DNA of 64,000 nucleotides from Algibacillus agarilyticus (GTDB taxonomy: Bacteria; Pseudomonadota; Gammaproteobacteria; Enterobacterales; Alteromonadaceae), in contig NZ_QMED01000003.1 of NCBI RefSeq assembly GCF_003286125.1, positions 62,001 through 126,000 on the forward strand, in the 5' to 3' direction. The notes beneath the pieces were generated by a model that was not told the origin of the DNA, did no database searches, and worked only from the letters and a program-made list of their open reading frames with translations. Below are positions 26,558-35,531 of the stretch, piece by piece. Numbering within the stretch: the first letter of the stretch is position 1; every line of letters begins with the position of its first letter. The translations under genes were made by a program, and so were the position numbers.

Positions 26558-26656
26558 CTAATCCCATAAATAGAGTTTAGACTTTTGCATAAACCAGTAA
26601 CTCTCAATATAGTATTTCAGCACACGACTGTAAGGTGTTAATTTCCAATTATTCAT
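26558..26656 (-). pseudogene. Duplicated 5' fragment of the AraC-type gene
   Basis: From ATG at 26656 the minus strand encodes MNNWKLTPYSRVLKYYIESY followed by WFMQKS, matching the start of the neighbouring AraC protein (MNNWKLTPHNSVLKHFIECY, WFIQKS) with several substitutions. The match breaks after about 26 codons, and a stop follows at 26558. The junction sequence upstream of both copies (about 40 bases including the helix-hairpin-helix gene's last codons GLAPK) is also duplicated, 116 bases apart. This is the remnant of a tandem duplication. Confidence 0.8.
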
Positions 26657-26662
26657 AATCGT

Positions 26663-26947
26663 TTATTTTGGTGCTAATCCCATGTCATCAAGTTTATACA
26701 AAATATCAGCTTTTTGTGTTCGAGCAATTTCTTGCCAATGTTTGTTTTCTCGAGCTCCTATAATGGCATAAATAGAGTTTAATCCCGTCCCTTTTACTTC
26801 TGCTTTAAGTCGCTTATATAATTGAAATGGATCAATTGCCATGAAATCATCCACTGAATAAATGCCTATTTCAGCAAATATTTCTTCACTGCGCGGGCCA
26901 AAGCCTTTTAAATCTCGGATTTGTTTTGGTTTACTATTTTTAGCCAT
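26663..26947 (-). CDS. Small helix-hairpin-helix protein (TfoX C-terminal-like)
   Basis: The 94 residues carry a helix-hairpin-helix pattern (IRDLKGFGPRSEEIFAEIGIYSVDDF, about 10-36) and RLKAEVKGTGLNSIYAIIGARENKHW, as in the C-terminal domain of TfoX. TfoX proteins promote natural competence, but the N-terminal domain is missing here, so that role does not follow. Stand-alone TfoX_C proteins are common and uncharacterised. DNA or protein binding is possible. It is downstream of the MFS gene by 27 bases and may share its transcript. Confidence 0.7.
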   Translation of the reverse strand: MAKNSKPKQIRDLKGFGPRSEEIFAEIGIYSVDDFMAIDPFQLYKRLKAEVKGTGLNSIYAIIGARENKHWQEIARTQKADILYKLDDMGLAPK

Positions 26948-26974
26948 TTTTATTGTCCATTTAATGCTATTTTC

Positions 26975-28135
26975 TTAATAACAAGGTTCATCCGTTTTAT
27001 TCGGCTCTATAAAGTAGCTTAAGAAAGCAGCAAACACACTTAAAATCGCAGCTAATATAAATGTAATCTCGGCGTAATTGTTCCACATTGCGCCAACAAT
27101 TAGGCTACCGATTGCACCGCCAGCGCCATAAGTTAACGCCATATAAAGGGCTTGGCCACGGCTTTGCTGATTAGCATTAAACGTTTGGCGAATAAATTTT
27201 TGAGCGGCAATATGATGTAAACCATAACTCAAAGCATGTATAGATTGCGCCATAACCAATAGCATGAAGGAATCAGAAAATTGGCCAATAATAAGCCATC
27301 TAAACGCGGTCAACACATAGCATATTACAAAAATAAACCGCAAAGCGTATTGCGTAATTAAGTGACCGGCTTTAATAAATAAAACAATTTCGCAAATAAC
27401 TCCCACCGCAATTAAAAAGCCAATCTCAAAGCCAGTAAAGCCTCGTTCGATTAAATATATCGAGAAAAAACCATAATACGCAGCAAAACTTAGCTGTAAT
27501 AAAAAACAAGATAGTAAAAATAATAAGATGGGTTTTTCACGTAAACGCGGTAATATTTTAGTTTGAACGGCAAGCGTTGCCGCTTTACTGACTCGTTCTG
27601 GTGGTAAACGCAAAGTGCTTAAAAAGAGCAAAGTTAATAAAAGGGATGTGATCCATTCAACCGATCGTGGAACCCCAATTAACTCGAAGGAAGAACCAGA
27701 AAGCACGACCAAAATAGTAAAACTGATACTGCCCCAAACCCGAGTTCGACTGTATAAATTAGCCCTACCTTTATAAGCAGCATGCGTGATTGATTCTAAT
27801 TGCGGTAAAATGGCGGTCCAAAATAACGTAAAACCAAACAAACTGATAATCAAGACGGCAATATGATGACTAAACATTAAGGGTAAATAAAATATCAGGG
27901 CACAAAGTGCGCCCATTTGAATTATTTTACGTTTGTTTTGTTGTTTATCAGCGATACTGGCCCATAAAAACGGTCCAATGATCCGACCTAGTGTCATCAT
28001 CGCTAAAAGCGCACCAACGACAATCGGAGCCAAACCCAATTGATTTAGGTATAAACCAAAATAATGAGCCACAACACCTAAAATAGCAAAGTATGAAAAA
28101 TAGGTTTGTGATAAACGGCCAAATAATGAATTCAT
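26975..28135 (-). CDS. MFS transporter, HcaT-like (phenylpropionate/nucleoside-type family)
   Basis: 386 residues with about 12 membrane helices. SYFSYFAILGVVAHYFGLYLNQLGLAPIVVGALLA, FLWASIADKQQNKRKI and IHALSYGLHHIAAQKFIRQTF match the MFS_1-like group that includes E. coli HcaT and YcaD-like carriers. The substrate is not predictable; no aromatic catabolic genes are nearby. Transcribed from downstream of aroC, beyond a terminator hairpin. Confidence 0.8.
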   Translation of the reverse strand: MNSLFGRLSQTYFSYFAILGVVAHYFGLYLNQLGLAPIVVGALLAMMTLGRIIGPFLWASIADKQQNKRKIIQMGALCALIFYLPLMFSHHIAVLIISLFGFTLFWTAILPQLESITHAAYKGRANLYSRTRVWGSISFTILVVLSGSSFELIGVPRSVEWITSLLLTLLFLSTLRLPPERVSKAATLAVQTKILPRLREKPILLFLLSCFLLQLSFAAYYGFFSIYLIERGFTGFEIGFLIAVGVICEIVLFIKAGHLITQYALRFIFVICYVLTAFRWLIIGQFSDSFMLLVMAQSIHALSYGLHHIAAQKFIRQTFNANQQSRGQALYMALTYGAGGAIGSLIVGAMWNNYAEITFILAAILSVFAAFLSYFIEPNKTDEPCY

Positions 28136-28147
28136 ATTTTCTCTAAC

Positions 28148-28199
28148 AAAAAAGCCGATTAGCGATGCTTAACGTTAATTAAGCATTTAATCGGCTTTT
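28148..28199 (-). terminator. Intrinsic terminator upstream of the MFS gene
   Basis: On the minus strand AAAAGCCGATTA and TAATCGGCTTTT form a 12-bp stem, with an inner GCTTAA/TTAAGC stem, followed by TTTTTTG. It is oriented to end transcripts coming from aroC, but element C copy 1 now lies between aroC and this hairpin. Confidence 0.7.
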
Positions 28200-28251
28200 A
28201 AATTGGCTTTACTTTAATAACAAAGAGCAAAAGCTGACTTAACCTGAGCGC

Positions 28252-28569
28252 TAGGGCGTGTTTATCTTTGTCGTATCGATTTTGTTCAATTCCAAAGCGT
28301 TTTGATCGCGGCATTGGCTTGATGGCATAGTGGTTCTACGTCAAAAGCCAATAACAAAGAGCAAAGCGTTTTGGATTGAACCCAAAGGGCAGCGCATTTG
28401 CACTATTTCTACTATGTTGCCCCACATGGATGTGGGGTAAGGTGACTTTGCAGGAGCATAAAGTCTTTATCGCTCTTTTATGTAGAATGACTACACCGCA
28501 ATCGCTCTGCCTTGTATAAATCGTGAAAATACGGCTGCAAAAGCATACACAAAAGATAAACACGCCCTA
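28252..28569. mobile_element. Element C copy 1 (318-bp small repeat with terminal inverted repeats)
   Basis: Ends TAGGGCGTGTTTATCTTT and AAAGATAAACACGCCCTA are exact inverted repeats. The interior holds an ACATGGATGT-centred hairpin with CCCCACAT/ATGTGGGG arms but no transposase. An inverted second copy is at 38523-38890. The TA at both ends may be a target duplication of the mariner/IS630 kind. It fills the gap between aroC and its distal terminator; the flanks GCTGACTTAACCTGAGC and GCTCAGGTTACTTAG are themselves partly complementary. Confidence 0.8.
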
Positions 28570-28617
28570 GCAAGCAAGCTACAGTCAAAGCTCAGGTTAC
28601 TTAGTGTTAGCTTGTTT

Positions 28618-29712
28618 TTAAACTTTGCTAATATCTGGCGTGCTCACACTCACATCGGCATTTTGAGCGCGATGTCGTAACACATGATCCATTAATACAA
28701 TCGCCAACATGCTTTCAGCAATGGGAACGGCACGGATCCCCACACACGGATCATGTCGCCCTTTAGTGATAACTTCTGTTGACTCACCATTAATATCAAT
28801 TGTTTCACCCGGTACCGTTATACTTGAAGTCGGTTTCATCGCGATACTCGCGATAATATCTTGGCCACTTGAAATACCGCCTAACACACCACCCGCGTTA
28901 TTAGATAAAAAGCCTTGTGGTGTCATAATGTCACGGTGTTCAGAGCCTTTTTGTGTTACCGATTCAAAGCCAGCGCCAACCTCAACCCCTTTAACGGCAT
29001 TAATACTCATTAATGCATAGGCAATTTCAGCATCGAGTCGATCAAATACAGGCTCACCTAAACCAACAGGAACTTGAGTCGCCACGACGGTGACTTTAGC
29101 GCCAATTGAATCACCGGCTTTTATTAAATCGCGCATGTACGTATCAAGCGCTTCTAATTTGCTAGCATCAGGAAAGAAAAATGGGTTTTCACTCACTTGT
29201 GAAAAATCAACGGTTTCAGCCTTAATAGGACCTAATTGCGACAAGTAACCTTTTATTTCGATGCCATATTTTTGCATCAAGAATTTTTTAGCTATTGCAC
29301 CGGCCGCAACACGCATGGCCGTTTCACGTGCACTTGAGCGTCCGCCACCCCGATAATCACGAATGCCATATTTATGATGGTAAGTATAATCCGCATGACC
29401 AGGTCTAAAGGTATCTTTAATTTTTGAATAATCTTTTGAACGCTGATCCGTATTTTCAATAACCATACCAATCGTCGTGCCCGTCGTTTGACCTTCAAAC
29501 ACACCCGATAAAATTTTAACTTGATCAGGTTCACGTCGTTGCGTTGTGTAACGAGACGTGCCCGGTTTACGACGATCTAACTCTATTTGAATTTCTTCTT
29601 CGGTGATTTCAACACCAGGAGGACAGCCATCAACGATACACCCTAACGCGCGGCCATGGCTTTCGCCAAATGTAGTTACTGTAAAAATTTTGCCAATTGT
29701 ATTACCTGACAC
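28618..29712 (-). CDS. aroC: Chorismate synthase
   Basis: Last step of the shikimate pathway: 5-enolpyruvylshikimate-3-phosphate to chorismate, using reduced FMN. Signatures are present in order: [18 protein letters not shown] (about 14-31), [30 protein letters not shown] (about 103-132) and [18 protein letters not shown] (about 314-331). Length 364 is normal. It is downstream of prmB in the same direction, the usual proteobacterial order. Confidence 0.97.
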   Translation of the reverse strand: MSGNTIGKIFTVTTFGESHGRALGCIVDGCPPGVEITEEEIQIELDRRKPGTSRYTTQRREPDQVKILSGVFEGQTTGTTIGMVIENTDQRSKDYSKIKDTFRPGHADYTYHHKYGIRDYRGGGRSSARETAMRVAAGAIAKKFLMQKYGIEIKGYLSQLGPIKAETVDFSQVSENPFFFPDASKLEALDTYMRDLIKAGDSIGAKVTVVATQVPVGLGEPVFDRLDAEIAYALMSINAVKGVEVGAGFESVTQKGSEHRDIMTPQGFLSNNAGGVLGGISSGQDIIASIAMKPTSSITVPGETIDINGESTEVITKGRHDPCVGIRAVPIAESMLAIVLMDHVLRHRAQNADVSVSTPDISKV

Positions 29713-29861
29713 GTTACTCTACCCCTGTCTATTTATATAATTACCTTTAATCACCAGATCTCAAGCCTGGCTATAATTAAGGTCATAATTCAATCTGTTA
29801 AGATAAATAACTATCAAAACAGCGTTGTGTGTTTAAATTTAAATGCTCAAAAACACCTCAA

Positions 29862-30806
29862 TTACTGAGGTAAATAGGCCTGTGCAATCGCATCTTTATA
29901 TTGGATCAATTCTTCTTTTGTGATTAAGAAAACGCCATCACCGCCATTTTCAAAACTTAACCACGTAAAAGGAACATCAGGATAAGCAATCGGCATATGA
30001 ACTTGTGAGTTACCCACTTCAACAATTAAAACGCCACCGTCATGTAAATGATCAGACGCCTGCACTAACATTCTGCGAACAATATCTAAACCATCTAATC
30101 CTGCGGCTAACCCAAGTTCAGGTTCACGACCAAACTCATCGGGTAAACTATCCATATCTTCTTGATCAACATACGGCGGATTACTCACAATAAGATCATA
30201 TTTTTGACCTTGTAAACCATCAAATACATCCGACTGAATAGGAATAACTTGCTCATACATATTATGGTTATCAATATTGATTTCAGCTACATTTAAAGCG
30301 TCAATGGATATATCCACGGCATCAACTTCTGCATGAGGTAACGCATAAGCCATGGCGATAGCAATACAACCCGAACCGGTACATAAGTCGAGAGCTCGAT
30401 GTACCTTAGTCGTGTCGACCCAAGGTGAAAATTGTTTTTCAATTAATTCAGCGAGTGGCGAGCGAGGCACCAATACACGCTCATCGACATAAAAAGACAA
30501 ACCACAATACCAAGCTTGTTTAGTTAGGTAAGCAAGCGGTGTTTTATCATTAATACGACTCAAGGCCATATCAACAATGGTTTGGCGTTCAGATTGTGTT
30601 AAGCGTGCGGGATATAAATCTTTGCCACCGTCAACAGGTAAATTTACGGCAAAGCAAACAAGCGAGAAGGCTTCGTCCCATGCGTTATCGGTTCCGTGAC
30701 CGAAAAACACATCATTTTCATTAAAACGCGATACAAGCCAACGAACCATATCAAATAAAGTTGATAGTTCACTGACAGCTTCTTGACACTGGTTTTGATT
30801 TAACAT
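29862..30806 (-). CDS. prmB: Ribosomal protein L3 N5-glutamine methyltransferase
   Basis: SAM-dependent methyltransferase that modifies a glutamine of ribosomal protein L3. The SAM-binding motif ALDLCTGSGCIAIAMAYALP and the glutamine-site motif SNPPYVDQEDM are both clear, with the PrmB-style ending LSFENGGDGVFLITKEEL. The start ATG at 30806 lies back to back with smrB, a conserved neighbourhood of prmB, smrB and aroC in gammaproteobacteria, and this separates it from prmC. Confidence 0.94.
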   Translation of the reverse strand: MLNQNQCQEAVSELSTLFDMVRWLVSRFNENDVFFGHGTDNAWDEAFSLVCFAVNLPVDGGKDLYPARLTQSERQTIVDMALSRINDKTPLAYLTKQAWYCGLSFYVDERVLVPRSPLAELIEKQFSPWVDTTKVHRALDLCTGSGCIAIAMAYALPHAEVDAVDISIDALNVAEINIDNHNMYEQVIPIQSDVFDGLQGQKYDLIVSNPPYVDQEDMDSLPDEFGREPELGLAAGLDGLDIVRRMLVQASDHLHDGGVLIVEVGNSQVHMPIAYPDVPFTWLSFENGGDGVFLITKEELIQYKDAIAQAYLPQ

Positions 30807-30917
30807 TTGGTATTCAGCTTTAATTGCAGATAATAGTGAGTGATTCCGATATAATAGTCGGCTTATTAAATTAACGAATGTTAATTTTCAGCCCAGTAAA
30901 ATACGATCACAACGACT

Positions 30918-31460
30918 ATGAGTTCTAAATATACGAATGACGACAGCGATATGGATCTATTCCGCCAAGAGATGGGTGGAATGCGTCAAATTAAGCAAGA
31001 CAAGATACAACCAGAAACCGTTAGGAACAAGCAGAAAATAGCATTAGATATAGAAAAGCACGCTACTCGCGAAGCAACTTTTTATTTTTCCGATACCTTT
31101 GAACCTGCGATTGATTCCGACAGTGCGTTAAAATACGTACAAGCAGGTTTTGCCAACGACTTGGCAAAGCGTTTACGGCGAGGTGATTTTCAACCCAACT
31201 TGATTGCAGATATGCATGGCATGACACGTGAAAATGCAAAATTAGAACTCGCTGAACTCATTCATGTGGCCCAAAAAGAACATTGCCGGTGCATATGTAT
31301 AGTGCACGGAATTGGCAGCGGGGTGTTAAAAAATAAAATACCTCATTGGCTAGTACAGCACCCTAAAATAGCAGCATTTCATCAAGCACCTTTAGAATTT
31401 GGGGGTAAAGGGGCTATTTTAGCGCTTGTAGATTTAGGCGAAGAAGAAGCATTTTTTTAA
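30918..31460 (+). CDS. smrB: SmrB ribosome-collision endonuclease
   Basis: SmrB cuts mRNA between collided ribosomes to allow rescue. The Smr domain is at about 85-175: DMHGMTRENAKLELAELI, then CRCICIVHGIGSGVLKNKIPHWL, with DxH and GxG motifs as in the family, and HQAPLEFGGKGAILALVDL at the end. The charged N-terminal tail (residues 1-80) is the ribosome-contact region in E. coli. Divergent from prmB. Confidence 0.93.
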   Translation: MSSKYTNDDSDMDLFRQEMGGMRQIKQDKIQPETVRNKQKIALDIEKHATREATFYFSDTFEPAIDSDSALKYVQAGFANDLAKRLRRGDFQPNLIADMHGMTRENAKLELAELIHVAQKEHCRCICIVHGIGSGVLKNKIPHWLVQHPKIAAFHQAPLEFGGKGAILALVDLGEEEAFF

Positions 31461-31471
31461 ACCGGCCAAAT

Positions 31472-31506
31472 GCGACGAAACCGCTACAATTAAAACCTTT
31501 CGTCGC
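31472..31506. terminator. Hairpin between smrB and sixA
   Basis: GCGACGAAA (31472-31480) pairs with TTTCGTCGC (31498-31506) across a 17-base loop, between the convergent smrB and sixA genes. No T-run follows, so its terminator function is uncertain. Confidence 0.4.
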
Positions 31507-31531
31507 TAACCAAATTAACACTGAAAACGCT

Positions 31532-32020
31532 TTATGATGCTTGTGCCGCATGATAAATTTGAGCAGGCGACGTAAAAGCAATGACATCGCCTTTACTGTC
31601 CCAATCGGCTAATTCAATCACCGAGCAACCGCCAGTAGAAAAAATAGGCCCGTAATCTGTTGTGAAGCATTCAACTAAAAAACTCACTAAAGGCAAATGA
31701 GACACCACAACCACCGTTTTAGCACCATCGGCATAAGCGCGAATAATAGCCTCCGCAATATCGGGAGCCGCATCAGGCGTTAATTCACTCAGAGAGTGCA
31801 CAACATTTGCACCTACTTTTGCGTTCAACATAGTCGCCCACGTTTGTTGTGCTCGGATAAACGGGCTCACCAGTGCAACGTCAAAATGTCCAAAATGTTG
31901 TTCCAACAACCATTTAGAAACAGTTGATACTTCATCTACACCATTAGGTGTTAACTCACGTGTTTCATCATCGAGTTTATAAGGCCCGGCTTCGCCGTGT
32001 CGAACAATAACAAGCTGCAT
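31532..32020 (-). CDS. sixA: Phosphohistidine phosphatase SixA
   Basis: A small histidine-phosphatase. The RHG motif with the catalytic His is at residues 7-9 (VIVRHGEAGPY). VSPFIRAQQT and VVVSHLPLVS supply the other active-site residues. SixA removes phosphate from histidines of phosphotransfer proteins such as ArcB or the nitrogen PTS. The length of 162 residues is typical. Confidence 0.9.
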   Translation of the reverse strand: MQLVIVRHGEAGPYKLDDETRELTPNGVDEVSTVSKWLLEQHFGHFDVALVSPFIRAQQTWATMLNAKVGANVVHSLSELTPDAAPDIAEAIIRAYADGAKTVVVVSHLPLVSFLVECFTTDYGPIFSTGGCSVIELADWDSKGDVIAFTSPAQIYHAAQAS

Positions 32021-32481
32021 ATTGTTTAACCTAAAATGTTAGAATTCTCATAATATTAATTATGAGTATAGAATACTATTGAGGTATTTAAGTTAAATCA
32101 TACACATTTAAAATCATAGTAAAAAAAACGCTTTAAAATCTAAATGTGATACTTAAAACCTATATGATATACCGCTAGATTCCTAACTTTCAAAACCCCT
32201 CACATAGTCACAATAACAAATTAAATTATGTTTTTTTTATGTTAATTTCTGGTCATTATTTAAAAGTTTTTATAACATTTGCCGATACTAACAAAATACG
32301 TCAAATAGAGAATTATGCTGTAACTTAAACTAAACTGATAAATATTCGTTCTGGTATAAACCAGATGTTAAATGATTTAGGCAAAAATTTTTCACTAGTC
32401 GATAAATGGGTTAAGTCATTTGGGTATACAAAATAACTTGGGGTCAACAGTGCGCTTAACGAAAAAAGAGATAACAACAAA
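32021..32481. other. Long intergenic region between sixA and the M16 protease gene
   Basis: This 461-base AT-rich region serves two divergent genes. No gene was found in it. Near its right end, 32412-32444 holds AAGTCATTTGGGTATA and ATAACTTGGGG, degenerate halves of the CCCAAGTGACTTGGG repeat. The ribosome site of the protease gene is AAAAAAGAG about 12 bases before the ATG. Confidence 0.5.
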
Positions 32482-35262
32482 ATGATCAAAAGCCCAAACG
32501 ACCATAGAGAGTATCAATCGTTAACGTTAAAAAATGGCTTACGTATTTTACTGATACATGATGTTCAAAGTAGTAAAGGTGCGGCTTCACTTGTAGTGAA
32601 TGCTGGACATTTTGATGATCCGAAAGATTGTGCAGGCTTAGCGCATTTTATGGAGCACATGTTATTTTTAGGTACAGAGTCTTACCCAGAAGCCGATGAA
32701 TATCAAAAACTCATTAATCAGCACAGCGGTCATAATAACGCTTGGACATCTAGTCAGCATACCAATTTTTACCTTGATATCGATGCTAACGCTTTTGAAA
32801 CAGCGCTCGCGTATTTTAGTCAGCTTTTTATTTGCCCTCTTTTCTCACAACATTACATCGATAAAGAACGTCACGCTATCGAGTCAGAATTTGAATTAAA
32901 ACGTAAAGACGAATTACGCCGTTTATATGAGGTTCATAAAGAAACGTGTAACCCTCGGCACCCATTTAGTCAGTTTTCAGTGGGTAATTTATCAACGCTC
33001 GTCGATAAACCTAACTTGTCTTTAAAACAGCGTTTACAGCATTTTTTTAAAACACACTATACTGCCGGTAATATGACCCTTGTGTTAGCGGGGCCACATT
33101 CATTGCCTCAATTACACACACTGGCAACACACTATTTTGCAGCGATAAAACCAACAACCCAATCTAAAACCCCACTCACCGAGCCGCTCTATTTAGCATC
33201 GCATTTAGGTCAACATATCCAAGTCCAAACTCGTCGAGAAACCAATCAAATCATGCTCTCTTTTGCCTTTGGCGCAATGGATGATCGTTATCATGATAAA
33301 AGTATTGCTTATTTAAGTTATATGCTCGGACGAGAAGATGAAGGTAGTTTATTTAATTGCTTACGTGAAAAAGGCTATATTAATGGTTTATCGGCCGGCG
33401 GGGGCATTGACGGTTCAAATTTCAAAGATTTCAATATCAGTTTACAATTAACAGAGTCTGGCAAATCTAATTTAGACACACTCGTTAAGGCCGCATTTGC
33501 CTATATCCAATATTTAAAACATCAGCCCATTTGCGAATTCATCTATAGCGAGAAACAACGACTCGCTAAACTTGCATTTGAATATCAAGAGCAAGCTAAA
33601 TTACTTGATATTGTGAGCCACCTCGCTTTAAAAATGCACACAATACCCACTCAAGATTTATTGATCAGTGATTATTTAATGACCGGGCTAGATAAAGACT
33701 GGTTAACCGCACATTTCGACTTATTAACCCCACAAAATATGCGGTTGGTACAATTATCACATGAATCGCTTGAGCCAAATTGCACGGTTAGCCCTTGGTA
33801 TAACACGCCTTATACAATTACCCCCTTCTCAAAGCAACAATACATAAAATGGCAACCAATAAGCTTAGGCGCATTAAAACAATATCAATTCACATTACCG
33901 CAAGCTAACCCTTATGTCGCCGATAGAGTGACGCCTTTTATAGCAGAGGCACAATCGTCAGCTCATCCAGAACATTTTATCCATGAACATGGGCTTAAAT
34001 TTTGGTACAAGCAAGATACTTTATATACGATGCCTAAAGGGCATATTTATGTATCATTTGATTTAGAGAATAGTCAAGGTAGCCTTTCTAAAAATGCGTA
34101 CACACGTTTATTTATTGAATTGTTTTTAGATAAAATAGAAACCCAATTTTATGCAGCCGCAACGGCGGGTGTCAGTTATCATATTTATCCTCACCAAACC
34201 GGTTTAACTCTGCACATATCCGGTTTTTCAGATAAACAATTAATACTCCTTAACAATATATTAGATTCGCTTAATCACTTTACGCTGTGTCAGGCACGCT
34301 TTGATGAAGTTAAACACCAGTTACAACAAAGTTGGCGTAATAGTAACAAGGGTAAACCTATATCCATGTTATTTAACCAGCTTAATAACTTGTTGCAAAA
34401 TAATCAGTACTCGGTTATTGATATGGCAGACTCATTAGAATCTGTCTCATTAACTGAATTTCAGCATTTCAGTGAAACGCTATTTAGTAAAGTTTGTATT
34501 GAAGCACTCGCTTATGGTGACTTTTCATTGCAATGTGCTGACAACATCGCCGCAACACTTAAAACATTTATAGCTCAAGCTCAAGCCACAGATGAGATTG
34601 CCCGCCAAGTTTATATTTTAAATCAGCACGAGCAACAGCATTTAGTCGCACCCGTTAAAAGTGAACACTGTCTTATTACGTATTACCAAGCAACCGATGA
34701 TAGCCTAGAATCAACCGCGTTATTTACCTTAGCGAATCAAATTATCTCACAGGCCTTTTTTCATTCGTTACGTACAGAGCAACAAATCGGTTATATGCTG
34801 GGCACAAGTTATATGCCAATCAATCAATTACCGGGTTTAATAACTTATGTGCAATCCAGTACCACAGAGCCGCAAGATATCTTGCAGGCTATAGATGCCT
34901 TTTTTGTTGAGTTACCCGAGCAACTGACAGAAATGGGAGCTGAGCTTTTTGATCATATTAAGCAAGGGTTAGCTCAACAGTTGTTAGATAAAGACACAAG
35001 TATGCGCGTAACGGCACAACGCTTTTGGTTAGCAATAGGCTTAAAAGATGAAACGTTTATAAAAAAACAGCAAATAGCGAAAAGCATCTTGAATATTGAA
35101 TTTTCGACACTGTATGACTTTATGGTTAACCAACTCGTTAATCACTCACAACAAACCAGGTTAGTTATTAGTTCTGCTCCACTCAACCAAGACAACGCTA
35201 ACGTATCGACGATAGAAAGCATTGCCGCATTTCAACAATCTGCTCAAGCGTTCGAGTTTTAA
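32482..35262 (+). CDS. Insulinase-family (M16) zinc protease, pitrilysin-like
   Basis: The 926-residue protein has the inverted zinc motif HFMEH at 55-59 with the distal Glu in the ERHAIESEFELKRKDELRR helix, as in pitrilysin (protease III, ptrA) and insulin-degrading enzyme. Four M16 half-domains fit the length; the C-terminal part contains RTEQQIGYMLGTSY, the typical substrate-binding RxxxQLGY-like site. No signal peptide is visible, so unlike E. coli pitrilysin it is probably cytosolic. It likely degrades small peptides. Confidence 0.9.
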   Translation: MIKSPNDHREYQSLTLKNGLRILLIHDVQSSKGAASLVVNAGHFDDPKDCAGLAHFMEHMLFLGTESYPEADEYQKLINQHSGHNNAWTSSQHTNFYLDIDANAFETALAYFSQLFICPLFSQHYIDKERHAIESEFELKRKDELRRLYEVHKETCNPRHPFSQFSVGNLSTLVDKPNLSLKQRLQHFFKTHYTAGNMTLVLAGPHSLPQLHTLATHYFAAIKPTTQSKTPLTEPLYLASHLGQHIQVQTRRETNQIMLSFAFGAMDDRYHDKSIAYLSYMLGREDEGSLFNCLREKGYINGLSAGGGIDGSNFKDFNISLQLTESGKSNLDTLVKAAFAYIQYLKHQPICEFIYSEKQRLAKLAFEYQEQAKLLDIVSHLALKMHTIPTQDLLISDYLMTGLDKDWLTAHFDLLTPQNMRLVQLSHESLEPNCTVSPWYNTPYTITPFSKQQYIKWQPISLGALKQYQFTLPQANPYVADRVTPFIAEAQSSAHPEHFIHEHGLKFWYKQDTLYTMPKGHIYVSFDLENSQGSLSKNAYTRLFIELFLDKIETQFYAAATAGVSYHIYPHQTGLTLHISGFSDKQLILLNNILDSLNHFTLCQARFDEVKHQLQQSWRNSNKGKPISMLFNQLNNLLQNNQYSVIDMADSLESVSLTEFQHFSETLFSKVCIEALAYGDFSLQCADNIAATLKTFIAQAQATDEIARQVYILNQHEQQHLVAPVKSEHCLITYYQATDDSLESTALFTLANQIISQAFFHSLRTEQQIGYMLGTSYMPINQLPGLITYVQSSTTEPQDILQAIDAFFVELPEQLTEMGAELFDHIKQGLAQQLLDKDTSMRVTAQRFWLAIGLKDETFIKKQQIAKSILNIEFSTLYDFMVNQLVNHSQQTRLVISSAPLNQDNANVSTIESIAAFQQSAQAFEF

Positions 35263-35531
35263 TCTTTTGAACGTTTTTTAAGGCTTGCCTTTAAAGAGCG
35301 TTCAAAACGTTTTTCCGCTCCTCTTTTGTATAACTTAGCTGATACGCCCCAAACCACACCCAACACAACAAAAATCCAAGTAAACGGACTGGTTAAAGGC
35401 GATTGACTACCTGTCGAACTTTTAAATAAAAAAGCGCCTTCATTCATTAATAATCTAACGAGCCATGCTGCAAAAAAAATCACCGCGACAATTAAAAGCG
35501 CCAACAAAACCTGTTTAACAAATTTATTCAT
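35259..35531 (-). CDS. Small two-helix membrane protein
   Basis: 90 residues: membrane helices at about 8-28 (LLALLIVAVIFFAAWLVRLL) and 50-66 (FTWIFVVLGVVWGVSAKLY), then a strongly basic tail (KRGAEKRFERSLKASLKKRSKD). Function not known. It overlaps the end of the protease gene by 4 bases (convergent), and its start overlaps the stop of the oxygenase gene upstream by 4 bases, so it is translationally coupled to that gene. Confidence 0.6.
   Translation of the reverse strand: MNKFVKQVLLALLIVAVIFFAAWLVRLLMNEGAFLFKSSTGSQSPLTSPFTWIFVVLGVVWGVSAKLYKRGAEKRFERSLKASLKKRSKD

Noticed and set aside
26663-26947. TfoX competence regulator
   Set aside because: Only the C-terminal helix-hairpin-helix half is present, so a competence role is not supported.
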